DNA from: DATIBQ01 sp964573395
Lineage (GTDB): Bacteria; Patescibacteriota; Minisyncoccia; Phycocordibacterales; UBA9973
Direction of reading: 5' to 3'
Length of the DNA stretch: 54,995 nucleotides
Assembly (NCBI GenBank): GCA_964573395.1
Contig: CAZNJI010000006.1
Location: 1-54,995, forward strand
Shown here: piece by piece, positions 48,140 to 54,995 of the stretch
Position numbering within the stretch: the first letter of the stretch is position 1
Layout: each line of letters opens with the position of its first letter
Program-made: the position numbers and the translations under genes
Notes under the pieces: generated by a model
The model's input: only the letters and a program-made list of their open reading frames with translations
Databases searched by the model: none
Told to the model about the DNA's origin: nothing

Positions 48140-50767
48140 GTGCCAGCAGCTAAAAAGCAAGAAAAGAATAAAGAGGCGATAGTCGTCAAAGGAGCGCGGA
48201 CGCATAATCTGAAAAACGTTTCAGTCGAACTGCCGCGAGGAAAAATGGTAGCCATTACGGGCCTTTCCGGTTCAGGAAAGAGCTCGTTGGCGTTCGATAC
48301 TATTTTTGCCGAAGGCCAGCGCCGCTACGTTGAATCGCTTTCTTCCTATGCCCGGCAGTTCTTGAACCAAATGCCCAAGCCCGACGTTGATGAAATCAGC
48401 GGTCTTTCTCCTGCAATTTCAATCGACCAAAAATCGCGCTCGAATAATCCGCGCTCAACAGTGGCAACCATTACCGAAATTTACGACTACCTGCGCGTAC
48501 TCTTTGCCCGCATCGGCCACCCGCATTGCCCGCTGTGCGGCACCGAGATCAAAAAACTTTCGAATGAAGAGATTAATACATTTATTCTTTCAAAAATAAA
48601 AGAGCGCGGAAGCAAGAAAAACAAGACTATTATGGGCGTTGAATTCAACGACACCCGGATTCAAATTTTCTCTCCGGTTGTCCGCGGGAGGAAAGGCGAG
48701 TACTACCAGCTGCTCTACGATCTCTTGGGGAAAGGCTATGCAACCGTTCGCGTCGATGGCACGACGTATTCGCTTCGGGAAAAAATTACGCTCTCGAAAA
48801 ACATGGCGCATACCATTGAAGTATTGGTGGATGAGTTTGCCGTCCATGAATTCAAAGACAACCCGCGCGATGCGGAACTCCGGTTGGCTGAAGCGGTTGA
48901 GCGCGCCATATTACAGTCAGATGGATTGGTGCAGATCGTGCTCGGCGTCAATCCCGAGGATGCTTTTGATGCCGAAGGAAGGGAAGAATTTTTAATGTCG
49001 GCAAAATTTGCCTGTCCGAACGATGGCTTTTCGTTTCCTGAAGTCGAACCGCGGCTCTTTTCTTTTAATTCACCCTATGGTGCGTGCCCAACCTGCAACG
49101 GGCTTGGGACGAAATTTTTCATGGGAGAGGAATTGTGCGAAACCTGCAACGGGGCGAGGCTGCGTACCGAAGCGCTCCACGTATTTTTAGGCACCGGCGA
49201 AAAGCGGAAAAACATCGTCGAACTTACGACGTTTTCAATCGAGGATGCCTACGAATTTTTTGCGAGCTTGAAGCTCACCCAGAAAGAAAAAGAAATTTCT
49301 CGGGCCGTGAACAAGGAAATTGAAGACCGGCTAACGTTTTTACTCAATGTCGGGCTCGAGTACCTCTCGCTCGATCGAACCGCAAACACGCTCTCGGGCG
49401 GAGAATCGCAGCGCATTCGCTTGGCGAGCCAGCTTGGCAGCCGCTTGGTCGGCGCTCTGTACGTGCTCGACGAACCGACCATCGGCTTGCACCAGCGCGA
49501 CAACGAACGGCTCATCAAGACGCTTGAAGACCTGCGCGACGTTGGCAATACCATTTTAGTGGTTGAGCACGACGAAGACACTATTTATGCGTCTGATTAC
49601 CTAGTCGACATCGGCCCAGGAGCAGGAGTGCATGGCGGAAACGTGGTGGTTGCCGATTATCTGGAGAAGCTCTTGGCGGCAAAAACGAATGCTTCGAAAT
49701 CGCGCACCTTGGCGTATCTGCGGAAAGAAGAAGAAATAGAGGTACCGGAAAAGCGCCGCGACGCTGAAAAGGGAACGATTAAAGTAGTGGGCGCGAATTT
49801 GCACAACATTCAAAATCAAAACATCGACATTCCGCTTGGGCGGATGGTGGCAATTACCGGCGTATCGGGGTCGGGAAAAAGCACCTTCCTTTACGAGGTA
49901 CTGTATAAGAATCTGCAAGGCCGGTACGAGCGCAAGCATCGAACGGCAAAAATTTACCACTGCGCCTCGATCAGCGGGCTTGAGTATTTACAGCGGGCGA
50001 TCCTGATCGATCAGTCTCCGATCGGCCGAACGCCGCGCTCGAACATTGCAACGTATACCGGCGCGTTTACGCATATCCGCGAACTTTTTGCGGCAACCGA
50101 TGAAGCCCGCTTGCGCGGCTGGAAGCTCAACCGGTTCTCATTCAACGTAAAGGGCGGACGCTGCGAAGCCTGCGAGGGAAATGGAGAAATCGCGGTTGAA
50201 ATGCACTTCCTGCCGACGGTCTATGTTACCTGCGATGTCTGCGGCGGAAAGCGGTTCGATAAGGAAACGCTTCAAGTGAAGTATAAAAAGAAAACCATCT
50301 ACGACGTACTGCAGATGACCGTTGAAGAGGCGTTTACTTTCTTCGAGGACATTCCGGCCATTTACGATCGGTTGAAGACGCTTCTCGATGTCGGTTTGGG
50401 CTATGTGAAGCTCGGACAAAGCGCCACGACGCTCTCGGGCGGAGAAGCGCAACGCGTAAAAATAGCATCCGAACTGTATCGGCCGTATCTCGAAAAAACG
50501 ATTTACCTGCTCGACGAGCCGACCGTGGGCCTGCACTATGATGACGTAAAAAATTTGATCGGCGTGTTGAACCGATTGGTTTCGAAAGGGAACACGGTGC
50601 TTGTAATTGAGCACAACCTCGATTTAATTAAGTGTGCCGATTGGATCGTCGATTTCGGCCCGGAAGGCGGAGAGCATGGCGGAAAAATTATCGCAAAGGG
50701 AACGCCTGAAGACGTGGCGAATAACCCGAAAAGCTTTACTGGAAAGTATTTGAAGAAAATGCTGTAA
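48140..50767 (+). CDS. uvrA: Excinuclease ABC subunit UvrA
   Basis: An 875-residue ABC-type damage sensor. Two ATPase modules: Walker A GLSGSGKSSLAFDTIF and GVSGSGKSTFLYEV; signatures LSGGESQRIRLASQLGS and LSGGEAQRVKIASEL; Walker B VLDEPTIGLHQRD and LLDEPTVGLHYDD. The C-terminal zinc module is intact (GGRCEACEGNGE with CDVCGG). In the first module the pair usually read CPxC is CPND in KFACPNDGFSFPEVEPRLFS, so one cysteine ligand is missing. GTG start, probably leaderless, and about 65 residues shorter than E. coli UvrA. Confidence 0.96.
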   Translation: MPAAKKQEKNKEAIVVKGARTHNLKNVSVELPRGKMVAITGLSGSGKSSLAFDTIFAEGQRRYVESLSSYARQFLNQMPKPDVDEISGLSPAISIDQKSRSNNPRSTVATITEIYDYLRVLFARIGHPHCPLCGTEIKKLSNEEINTFILSKIKERGSKKNKTIMGVEFNDTRIQIFSPVVRGRKGEYYQLLYDLLGKGYATVRVDGTTYSLREKITLSKNMAHTIEVLVDEFAVHEFKDNPRDAELRLAEAVERAILQSDGLVQIVLGVNPEDAFDAEGREEFLMSAKFACPNDGFSFPEVEPRLFSFNSPYGACPTCNGLGTKFFMGEELCETCNGARLRTEALHVFLGTGEKRKNIVELTTFSIEDAYEFFASLKLTQKEKEISRAVNKEIEDRLTFLLNVGLEYLSLDRTANTLSGGESQRIRLASQLGSRLVGALYVLDEPTIGLHQRDNERLIKTLEDLRDVGNTILVVEHDEDTIYASDYLVDIGPGAGVHGGNVVVADYLEKLLAAKTNASKSRTLAYLRKEEEIEVPEKRRDAEKGTIKVVGANLHNIQNQNIDIPLGRMVAITGVSGSGKSTFLYEVLYKNLQGRYERKHRTAKIYHCASISGLEYLQRAILIDQSPIGRTPRSNIATYTGAFTHIRELFAATDEARLRGWKLNRFSFNVKGGRCEACEGNGEIAVEMHFLPTVYVTCDVCGGKRFDKETLQVKYKKKTIYDVLQMTVEEAFTFFEDIPAIYDRLKTLLDVGLGYVKLGQSATTLSGGEAQRVKIASELYRPYLEKTIYLLDEPTVGLHYDDVKNLIGVLNRLVSKGNTVLVIEHNLDLIKCADWIVDFGPEGGEHGGKIIAKGTPEDVANNPKSFTGKYLKKML

Positions 50768-50772
50768 TAAAA

Positions 50773-50812
50773 AAAGCTGAATAAATGATATCCAGCTTTG
50801 ATAATTTTTTCT
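50773..50812 (+). terminator. Probable uvrA terminator
   Basis: AAAGCTG pairs with CAGCTTT over a 13-base loop; a T-rich stretch (AATTTTTTCT) follows 5 bases later. Weaker than other terminators in the window. Confidence 0.45.
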
Positions 50813-50814
50813 AT

Positions 50815-51279
50815 TTAATTTTTAAAAGAGAGCCCCCAACCTTTTTTTTTCGAAATCTGTCCGTTCTTTTCTTCTTGCCCGGGAATGATTTGTTCAATAT
50901 TCACGAATTCTATCGTTTCATATTCGAACGTTTTCCCGTCAGACCTGCAGTCTGCTTCAGAAACAACCTCTTCCGTGCCATTGTCAATGATGACGATATC
51001 GGCGCCTCCGGCGATTGCCTTGGTAAATAGCTGCTTGAGGTGCCGTTTCTTTTTTGCCGGCTTTTCATTTTCTCCCAAGTCAGATGCAGAGAGTACCTGG
51101 GAAACGTTTTTCTCATTCGGATCTGAACTGCCTTCATGGTTAATCAGAACAACCCTTCGTTTTTTTTCTGGCCGGTTCGGATCGGGGAGAGGTAATTTCT
51201 CCAATACAGATTCCGAACCTGCTTTGAGCAGTTCACCCAAGCCGTCGGCTGCATTGCGGATGATTATCAATTTTTTCAT
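50815..51279 (-). CDS. Protein of unknown function
   Basis: A 154-residue soluble protein starting MKKLIIIRNAADGLGELLKA, with a low-complexity charged middle (LPLPDPNRPEKKRRVVLINH) and a segment GGADIVIIDNGTEEVVSEAD near the C terminus, which looks like a beta-strand followed by an acidic turn. It ends in a Lys/Gly-rich tail. No family recognised. A consensus-like promoter (51299-51326) drives it as a separate unit. Confidence 0.55.
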   Translation of the reverse strand: MKKLIIIRNAADGLGELLKAGSESVLEKLPLPDPNRPEKKRRVVLINHEGSSDPNEKNVSQVLSASDLGENEKPAKKKRHLKQLFTKAIAGGADIVIIDNGTEEVVSEADCRSDGKTFEYETIEFVNIEQIIPGQEEKNGQISKKKGWGLSFKN

Positions 51280-51298
51280 CGGTTTTCAGTTTTTCACT

Positions 51299-51326
51299 AC
51301 ACTACTTTTAATTTTCTATTTGTCAA
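51299..51326 (-). promoter_or_regulatory. Promoter of the 50815-51279 gene
   Basis: Minus strand: TTGACA (51321-51326) and TAGTGT (51299-51304), spacing 16. The -35 box abuts the U-tract of the preceding gene's terminator. Confidence 0.65.
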
Positions 51327-51354
51327 GAAAAACCCCGCCGAAGCGGGGGGGGGA
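51327..51354 (-). terminator. Terminator of the 51361-51678 gene
   Basis: Minus strand: CCCCGC-TTCG-GCGGGG followed by TTTTTC. Very stable TTCG-loop hairpin; the GC tract extends to eight G/C on one side. Confidence 0.85.
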
Positions 51355-51360
51355 AAATGT

Positions 51361-51678
51361 TTAGAGCAGTTTTTTTACTTCGTTCATAATCGTTCCAAGT
51401 GTCCAGAAGTAACGAACATGTTCGTCGAATAGCATGTTTGCATGCCAGAGAGGGTTTTCTGCATATGCTTCCCTGAAATGTGCGAATGAATCCAGTGGCA
51501 CTGCTTCTTTCGGGTTGTTCTGTTGAAAGTTTCTGCAAAACTGCCGATATTTTTCCACGCCAAGGTATTGGAGAAGGGTGGCATTGATTCCGTCGCTAGT
51601 TACTTTGTTATGGTAATGATATTGCAGTCTATCGGCGAACTCAAATGCGCGCTGCGTTATGGTTAAATGTGCTGCCAT
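51361..51678 (-). CDS. Protein of unknown function
   Basis: A 105-residue, mostly helical soluble protein: MAAHLTITQRAFEFADRLQY, then VEKYRQFCRNFQQNNPKEAV, then a His/Trp-containing stretch ENPLWHANMLFDEHVRYFWT. No family recognised. It is divergent from uvrC; the two -10 boxes overlap around 51693-51700. Confidence 0.55.
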   Translation of the reverse strand: MAAHLTITQRAFEFADRLQYHYHNKVTSDGINATLLQYLGVEKYRQFCRNFQQNNPKEAVPLDSFAHFREAYAENPLWHANMLFDEHVRYFWTLGTIMNEVKKLL

Positions 51679-51692
51679 AAAATATTTTTTCT

Positions 51693-51700
51693 GTTATACT
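51693..51700. promoter_or_regulatory. Overlapping divergent -10 boxes
   Basis: GTTATACT contains TATACT (51695-51700) for uvrC on the plus strand and, read on the minus strand, TATAAC (51698-51693) for the 51361-51678 gene. The two promoters cannot be occupied at once. Confidence 0.55.
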
Positions 51701-51711
51701 ACATCGATTTT

Positions 51712-52989
51712 ATGATTCGTCAAGATTTAGAAAAATGCGATTTGCCGACAAATCCTGGGGTGTATTTCTTCAAGGATGTGTCTGGGAAAATTCTCTACAT
51801 TGGCAAGGCAACCGTGCTCCGCGATCGGGTGCGCAGCTATTTCGCGCCCGACGTTATTAAAACCCGCGGAGCGCACATTGTGGACATGGTGTTTCGGGCA
51901 AGCACGGTTTCCTATGAAGAAACCGGAAGCGTGCTTGAGGCGCTTATTCTGGAAGCGAACTACATTAAGAAGTGGCAGCCGTATTACAACACCAAAGAGA
52001 AAGACGATAAGAGCTACAACTGCGTTGCCATTACGAAAGAGCAATTTCCGCGCGTGCTATTAGTTCGCCAGAAAGACATTAACCATAAGAACAAAGCAGT
52101 GGTGCTGCCGCGCAGCAAGGGTGTGGTGAAATTTGATGCGGCGTACGGGCCGTATCCGAGCGGTTCAGCAATCCGCGAAGGCTTGAAAATCATTCGGCAT
52201 ATTTTCCCGTACCTCGACCTGAGCTCTGCTCAGAAAGACAAAATCCATTTTTACCGGCAGATCGGCCTTTCTCCAGATACGCGCTCGCGCGATGCCGAAG
52301 AGCGATACAAAGAGACGATTCATCAGTTAAAATTATTTCTTTCCGGGAAAATGAAAGCGCTCCGTAGTGCCATTCAAAAACAAATGAAGGAAGCAGCAGA
52401 ACACGAGCAATTTGAAGAAGCGAGCATCTATCGTAACCGATTGTTTGCGCTCGATCACATCCGAGATGTTTCGCTTATCAAGCGCGACTTGTTTGCCGAC
52501 GCAACGCATACAACGTATCGAATCGAAGGGTACGACGTTGCGCACCTTTCCGGAAAAAACATGGTGGGCGTCATGACCGTGTGCGATAACGACAAAATGA
52601 TGAAAAGCGAATACCGGAAATTCAACATTAAAACGGTAACGGGTACGAACGACCCGGCAGCGCTTGCCGAAGTGCTTGAGCGCCGTTTCAATCACGACGA
52701 ATGGCTGCTGCCGAATTTGATCGTCGTCGATGGCAATGCCATTCAGCGAAATGCGGCGAAAAAAGTGCTCGCTGACCGACGGCTTGAAATTCCGGTTGTT
52801 GCCGTGGTGAAAGACGAGCGGCACCGGCCAAAGGAGCTGCTGGGAGAAAAGTCGCTTATTGAGCTTCATAAGCTTGGCATTTTGCTAGTAAACAGCGAGG
52901 CGCACCGTTTTGCACTTTCGTTCCACCGTGCCCGTCGAAGCATTGGCGCAGTTTCGGGTAAAGAAAAAAGACGCAAGGCAATGCTATAA
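51712..52989 (+). CDS. uvrC: Excinuclease ABC subunit UvrC, lacking the C-terminal HhH domain
   Basis: A 425-residue nuclease subunit that makes both incisions. N-terminal GIY-YIG domain (GVYFFKDVSGKILYIGKATV, and VLEALILEANYIKKWQPYYN), UVR motif (KEAAEHEQFEEASIYRNRLF), and RNase H-like 5'-incision domain with catalytic Asp in EGYDVAHLSG and LIVVDGNAIQ and the late His in EAHRFALSFHR. It ends at KEKRRKAML, so the tandem helix-hairpin-helix DNA-binding domain of E. coli UvrC is missing. ATG 51712 is the first Met giving the family start. Confidence 0.94.
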   Translation: MIRQDLEKCDLPTNPGVYFFKDVSGKILYIGKATVLRDRVRSYFAPDVIKTRGAHIVDMVFRASTVSYEETGSVLEALILEANYIKKWQPYYNTKEKDDKSYNCVAITKEQFPRVLLVRQKDINHKNKAVVLPRSKGVVKFDAAYGPYPSGSAIREGLKIIRHIFPYLDLSSAQKDKIHFYRQIGLSPDTRSRDAEERYKETIHQLKLFLSGKMKALRSAIQKQMKEAAEHEQFEEASIYRNRLFALDHIRDVSLIKRDLFADATHTTYRIEGYDVAHLSGKNMVGVMTVCDNDKMMKSEYRKFNIKTVTGTNDPAALAEVLERRFNHDEWLLPNLIVVDGNAIQRNAAKKVLADRRLEIPVVAVVKDERHRPKELLGEKSLIELHKLGILLVNSEAHRFALSFHRARRSIGAVSGKEKRRKAML

Positions 52990-52990
52990 T
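52985..52990 (+). promoter_or_regulatory. -10 box of ddl overlapping the uvrC stop codon
   Basis: TATAAT with an extended TGC just before it; the uvrC TAA lies inside it. The ddl ATG follows after 6 bases. Confidence 0.65.
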
Positions 52991-52996
52991 TTACCC

Positions 52997-53968
52997 ATGT
53001 CATATCGCATTGGCGTCATTCGGGGCGGGGTAAGCGACGAGTATCCGATCTCGCTGAAAACCGGCGCCACCATTTTGCAGGCCCTTCGAGAAGAAGGGTA
53101 TGACACGATCGATATTCTGCTTGATAAAGACGGCATGTTGCACATCAAGGGAATTCCGGCGACGGTGGCTGACCTTCACGGAAAAGTTGACGTAGTATGG
53201 AATGCGCTGCATGGCAATTTCGGCGAAGACGGAAAGTTCCAGCAGCTCTTCGACGGAGCCGGCATTTTGTATACAGGTTCCGGCGCGCTTGCTTCGGCAT
53301 TTGCCCATAACAAAGAGCTCGCAAAAGAGCGCGCTCGGGCACTTGAACTCTACACTCCGCAAACACTTCTCATAAACCCGGCTGAAGAGAGCGATTCGAT
53401 CGCCGAAATCGCATCGCGAATTTACCGCACCATGTCGCCGCCGTGGGTAGTGAAGCCGCTTACCGGGGGAGCGTCAATTAATACGTTTGTGGTGCACACC
53501 GCGCTTGAGCTTGCCCAAGTTATTGATGACGCGATGGCGCGCGGAGAACTCTTTTTGATCGAGCAATACATTTACGGCAGGGAAGCAAGCGTTGGCGTGA
53601 TCGACGGCTTTCGTGGGCAAGACCATTACATTGCGCCGGTGGTTGAAATAAAAAAACCATCTCGATCGATTCTGACACATGATCGCCGGATGAGCGATGA
53701 TCCAGTTTTTGCAATCGGCGGCAGTTTCCGCTCCGATGAACGCGACATGCTGGCGCGTTCTGCACTTGCGCTCCACCAGGCGCTTGGCGCAAGCGATTTT
53801 TCACAATCTGAATTCATTATCGATCCGCGCGGCAAAATCTACTTCTTGGAAACTGATACGAATCCGATTCTTACTGAAAATTCGCCTCTTCCTTTTTCGC
53901 TCCGTTCGGTTGGCTCTGGAATGCGAGAACTGGTTTCGCACGTAATCGGAAAGAAAACGGGGAAGTAA
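52997..53968 (+). CDS. ddl: D-alanine--D-alanine ligase
   Basis: A 323-residue ATP-grasp enzyme that makes the D-Ala-D-Ala dipeptide for peptidoglycan. Substrate loop IGVIRGGVSDEYPISLKTG, WNALHGNFGEDGKFQQLFD, ATP-grasp lid with PWVVKPLTGGASINTF, LIEQYIYGREASVGVIDGF, and the Mg2+ site IYFLETDTNPILTENSPLPF. It differs from the usual NPxP lid: the serine-rich omega loop is short. Start 52997 is confirmed by the -10 box 6 bases upstream. It points to peptidoglycan synthesis, in line with mreBC. Confidence 0.93.
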   Translation: MSYRIGVIRGGVSDEYPISLKTGATILQALREEGYDTIDILLDKDGMLHIKGIPATVADLHGKVDVVWNALHGNFGEDGKFQQLFDGAGILYTGSGALASAFAHNKELAKERARALELYTPQTLLINPAEESDSIAEIASRIYRTMSPPWVVKPLTGGASINTFVVHTALELAQVIDDAMARGELFLIEQYIYGREASVGVIDGFRGQDHYIAPVVEIKKPSRSILTHDRRMSDDPVFAIGGSFRSDERDMLARSALALHQALGASDFSQSEFIIDPRGKIYFLETDTNPILTENSPLPFSLRSVGSGMRELVSHVIGKKTGK

Positions 53969-54084
53969 AAACCCTCTTAGTTCTAAGGGGAAGAGAACCT
54001 CACATCGCTCTCGCTCCTTGAAAACCACTCGGTTTTCAATATTTTCCTCCACGGGAAAACTCCCGTTTTCCCGACGCTTTTCTC

Positions 54085-54108
54085 GTTCGAATCTCCTTAG
54101 ATCTTCCA
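54085..54108 (+). other. tRNA-Ala 3'-end fragment
   Basis: Sixteen bases (54085-54100, GTTCGAATCTCCTTAG) equal the T-loop to acceptor region of the tRNA-Ala at 54939-54995 but on the opposite strand. The next bases align as ATCTTCCA against GTCCACCA. No other tRNA arm is present, so it is a fragment. Bases 53969-54084 hold only hairpins: TTGAAAACC-ACTC-GGTTTTCAA and CGGGAAAAC-TCCC-GTTTTCCCG. Confidence 0.5.
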
Positions 54109-54116
54109 TAGCCGCA

Positions 54117-54154
54117 AAACATAAAAACACTCATCAAAGAGTGTTTTTATGTTT
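54117..54154. terminator. Bidirectional terminator after ddl
   Basis: AAACATAAAAACACTC and GAGTGTTTTTATGTTT form a perfect 16-bp stem with a 6-base loop and T-rich ends both ways. Confidence 0.85.
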
Positions 54155-54300
54155 ACGGTGTGGAACCTGGTGTACCTAGTTAGAACTTCGCTCATCCAAC
54201 GCGCGCATACTTCTTTTCTTCCTGGGTGGGATGCGGAGATTGGCTGCGAGGCCCTGCGAGAGGATGTGGGGATAGAGACGGAATTAAGTTAGAACCTCTA

Positions 54301-54792
54301 TTATTTCAAATATTCTTTGAATTTCTGTGCCCTCTGTTCTTTCGTAAGAGCAAGTGCTTCGTTCCAAGCGATGAGATAATTTTCAGCTCGTTTCCTTTCA
54401 ATTTCTACATTACTGTTCGCAAATTCTTCCCCGTACAGATCAACCCATACATCATAGAGAAAAAGGTTGATGATTCTGTGAGAATCAATGTCTGGGAGGT
54501 TTTTTAAATTAAAAAGCAGGCGATGAGAAAGCTCGTGCACCAGCGTAGCTTTCTTTACGTCGTAACCATAGCTTGCTCTTAGCTTCATGAGGTCATTAAC
54601 TGTTCGGCCAGACATGCTTATGCCTTCATATACCACAATCGCAATGCGCTCTTCCAGAAAAGACAATCCAGAAATTCTTTGCAAAGCCTCTATCATTTTG
54701 GAACTTTCTTGATTCCAAATATCTTGATACTCATTTACAGCATCGGTAAACTCCTTGTCTTCAAATATAGGAATGAAGCGAAGTGATAACAT
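54301..54792 (-). CDS. Putative zinc-metalloprotease-like protein with a HELSH motif
   Basis: A 163-residue soluble protein. The central ATLVHELSHRLLF is an HExxH zincin motif in a helix; upstream lies an amphipathic helical region (DAVNEYQDIWNQESSKMIEA), downstream DVWVDLYGEEFA could supply the third ligand (Glu) as in gluzincins. No signal peptide, so a cytoplasmic or antitoxin-like role is possible. The family is not recognised. It lies between hairpin repeats and a tRNA-Ala. No good promoter stands out. Confidence 0.6.
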   Translation of the reverse strand: MLSLRFIPIFEDKEFTDAVNEYQDIWNQESSKMIEALQRISGLSFLEERIAIVVYEGISMSGRTVNDLMKLRASYGYDVKKATLVHELSHRLLFNLKNLPDIDSHRIINLFLYDVWVDLYGEEFANSNVEIERKRAENYLIAWNEALALTKEQRAQKFKEYLK

Positions 54793-54938
54793 GTGAATGA
54801 TTATAACAATAATTCTGAAACTTGTATTTTAGAGGTTATTTTGTCCACTTACCTCTCCAACCCGAGTGGACTAGGTTAGAACCTTTTTCCGTAATACAGC
54901 GCTTAACGAAATGCTTAAAACTAACAAAAAGTGAACTT
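54793..54938. other. Intergenic region without a gene, with a short repeated word
   Basis: Contains an inverted repeat GTCCAC...GTGGAC (about 54843-54871) followed by a GGTTAGAACC word. GTTAGAAC also occurs near 54180 and 54290, on both sides of the HELSH gene. No reading frame or RNA gene is recognised. Confidence 0.4.
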
Positions 54939-54995
54939 TGGTGGACCTAAGGAGATTCGAACTCCTGACCTTCGCTTTGCAAAAGCGCTGCTCTA
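54939..54995 (-). tRNA. trnA-UGC: tRNA-Ala (anticodon UGC), 5' part beyond the window
   Basis: From the right edge inwards the minus strand reads TAGAGC (D arm end), an anticodon loop TTTGCAA (anticodon TGC), an AAGGTC variable region, a T arm AGGAG-TTCGAAT-CTCCT, a 3' acceptor strand TAGGTCC, discriminator A and an encoded CCA ending at 54939. The acceptor 5' half and D stem lie outside. Unlike tRNA-Thr at 37485 it does encode CCA. Confidence 0.88.

Noticed and set aside
1..54995. CRISPR array or cas genes
   Set aside because: No regularly spaced direct repeats and no Cas-like motifs were seen; the repeats found are irregular inverted repeats.
1..54995. Insertion sequence or phage genes
   Set aside because: No transposase, integrase, capsid, terminase or portal motifs were recognised in any substantial frame.

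Overview
The window looks like a piece of a draft genome from a Patescibacteria/CPR bacterium, most likely Parcubacteria. This is inferred from gene content and protein architecture, not from a marker-gene tree. The evidence is a set of shortened housekeeping proteins (RpoB 1082 aa, RpoC 1207 aa, prolyl-tRNA synthetase 426 aa without its editing insert, UvrC 425 aa without its helix-hairpin-helix tail, MutY without iron-sulfur cysteines), a SWIB-domain protein, YtxH-like and lmo0937-like small membrane proteins, membrane-anchored rather than lipid-anchored secreted proteins, and many short genes of unknown function. The sequence is a scaffold with five gaps of exactly 100 N, which are placeholders. 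One of them (36673-36772) is false because the two contig ends overlap by 55 bases.

Layout. 1-8527 (+, except 5293-5772): a membrane-protein tail, a P-type cation ATPase, VOC and DUF1801 proteins, a SWIB protein, a CPBP-type membrane protein, small membrane proteins, a DedA protein and MutY. 8524-13500 (-): secG, a family-5 solute-binding protein, RNase J and an MFS transporter. 13638-15621 (+): groES-groEL. 15622-16239: an intergenic region with a dispersed repeat and a promoter-to-terminator unit that looks like an orphan structured RNA. 16240-19607 (-): RNase R and a beta-propeller protein. 19689-21372 (+): rpsP, a KH protein, a gap and trmD. 21373-23742: a repeat and three A+T-rich genes of unknown function. 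23943-33641 (+): one operon joining rpoB, rpoC, dnaG and rpoD. 33642-37557: a repeat, a DsbA-like protein, a processive glycosyltransferase, a thioredoxin-fold protein, an A+T-rich membrane protein and tRNA-Thr. 37588-39586 (-): rpsB, tsf and a small protein. 39754-42808 (+): proS, mreB, mreC. 42888-44278: two A+T-rich lineage genes. 44304-53968: tgt, uvrB (preceded by a decayed copy of its own 5' end), uvrA, uvrC and ddl, with small membrane or unknown genes between. The right end carries hairpins, a tRNA 3'-end fragment, a HELSH-motif protein and a truncated tRNA-Ala.

How it fits together. The RNA polymerase core, primase and primary sigma factor are co-transcribed behind a consensus promoter and a leader holding a terminator-like hairpin. 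Nucleotide excision repair (UvrA, UvrB, UvrC) is complete within about 7 kb but split over three promoters. RNase J, RNase R and KhpA cover RNA turnover. MreB/MreC and Ddl point to a rod-shaped cell with peptidoglycan.

The most distinctive signals are: (1) at least ten genes whose ATG or GTG lies only 6-9 nt after a sigma70-type -10 box, implying leaderless mRNAs; (2) an orphan RNA unit at 15841-16238; (3) two palindromic elements inside the trmD reading frame whose first hairpin arm is made from the host sequence beside it; (4) intergenic inverted repeats with conserved ends but differing, still complementary arms; and (5) a truncated, diverged duplicate of the start of uvrB.
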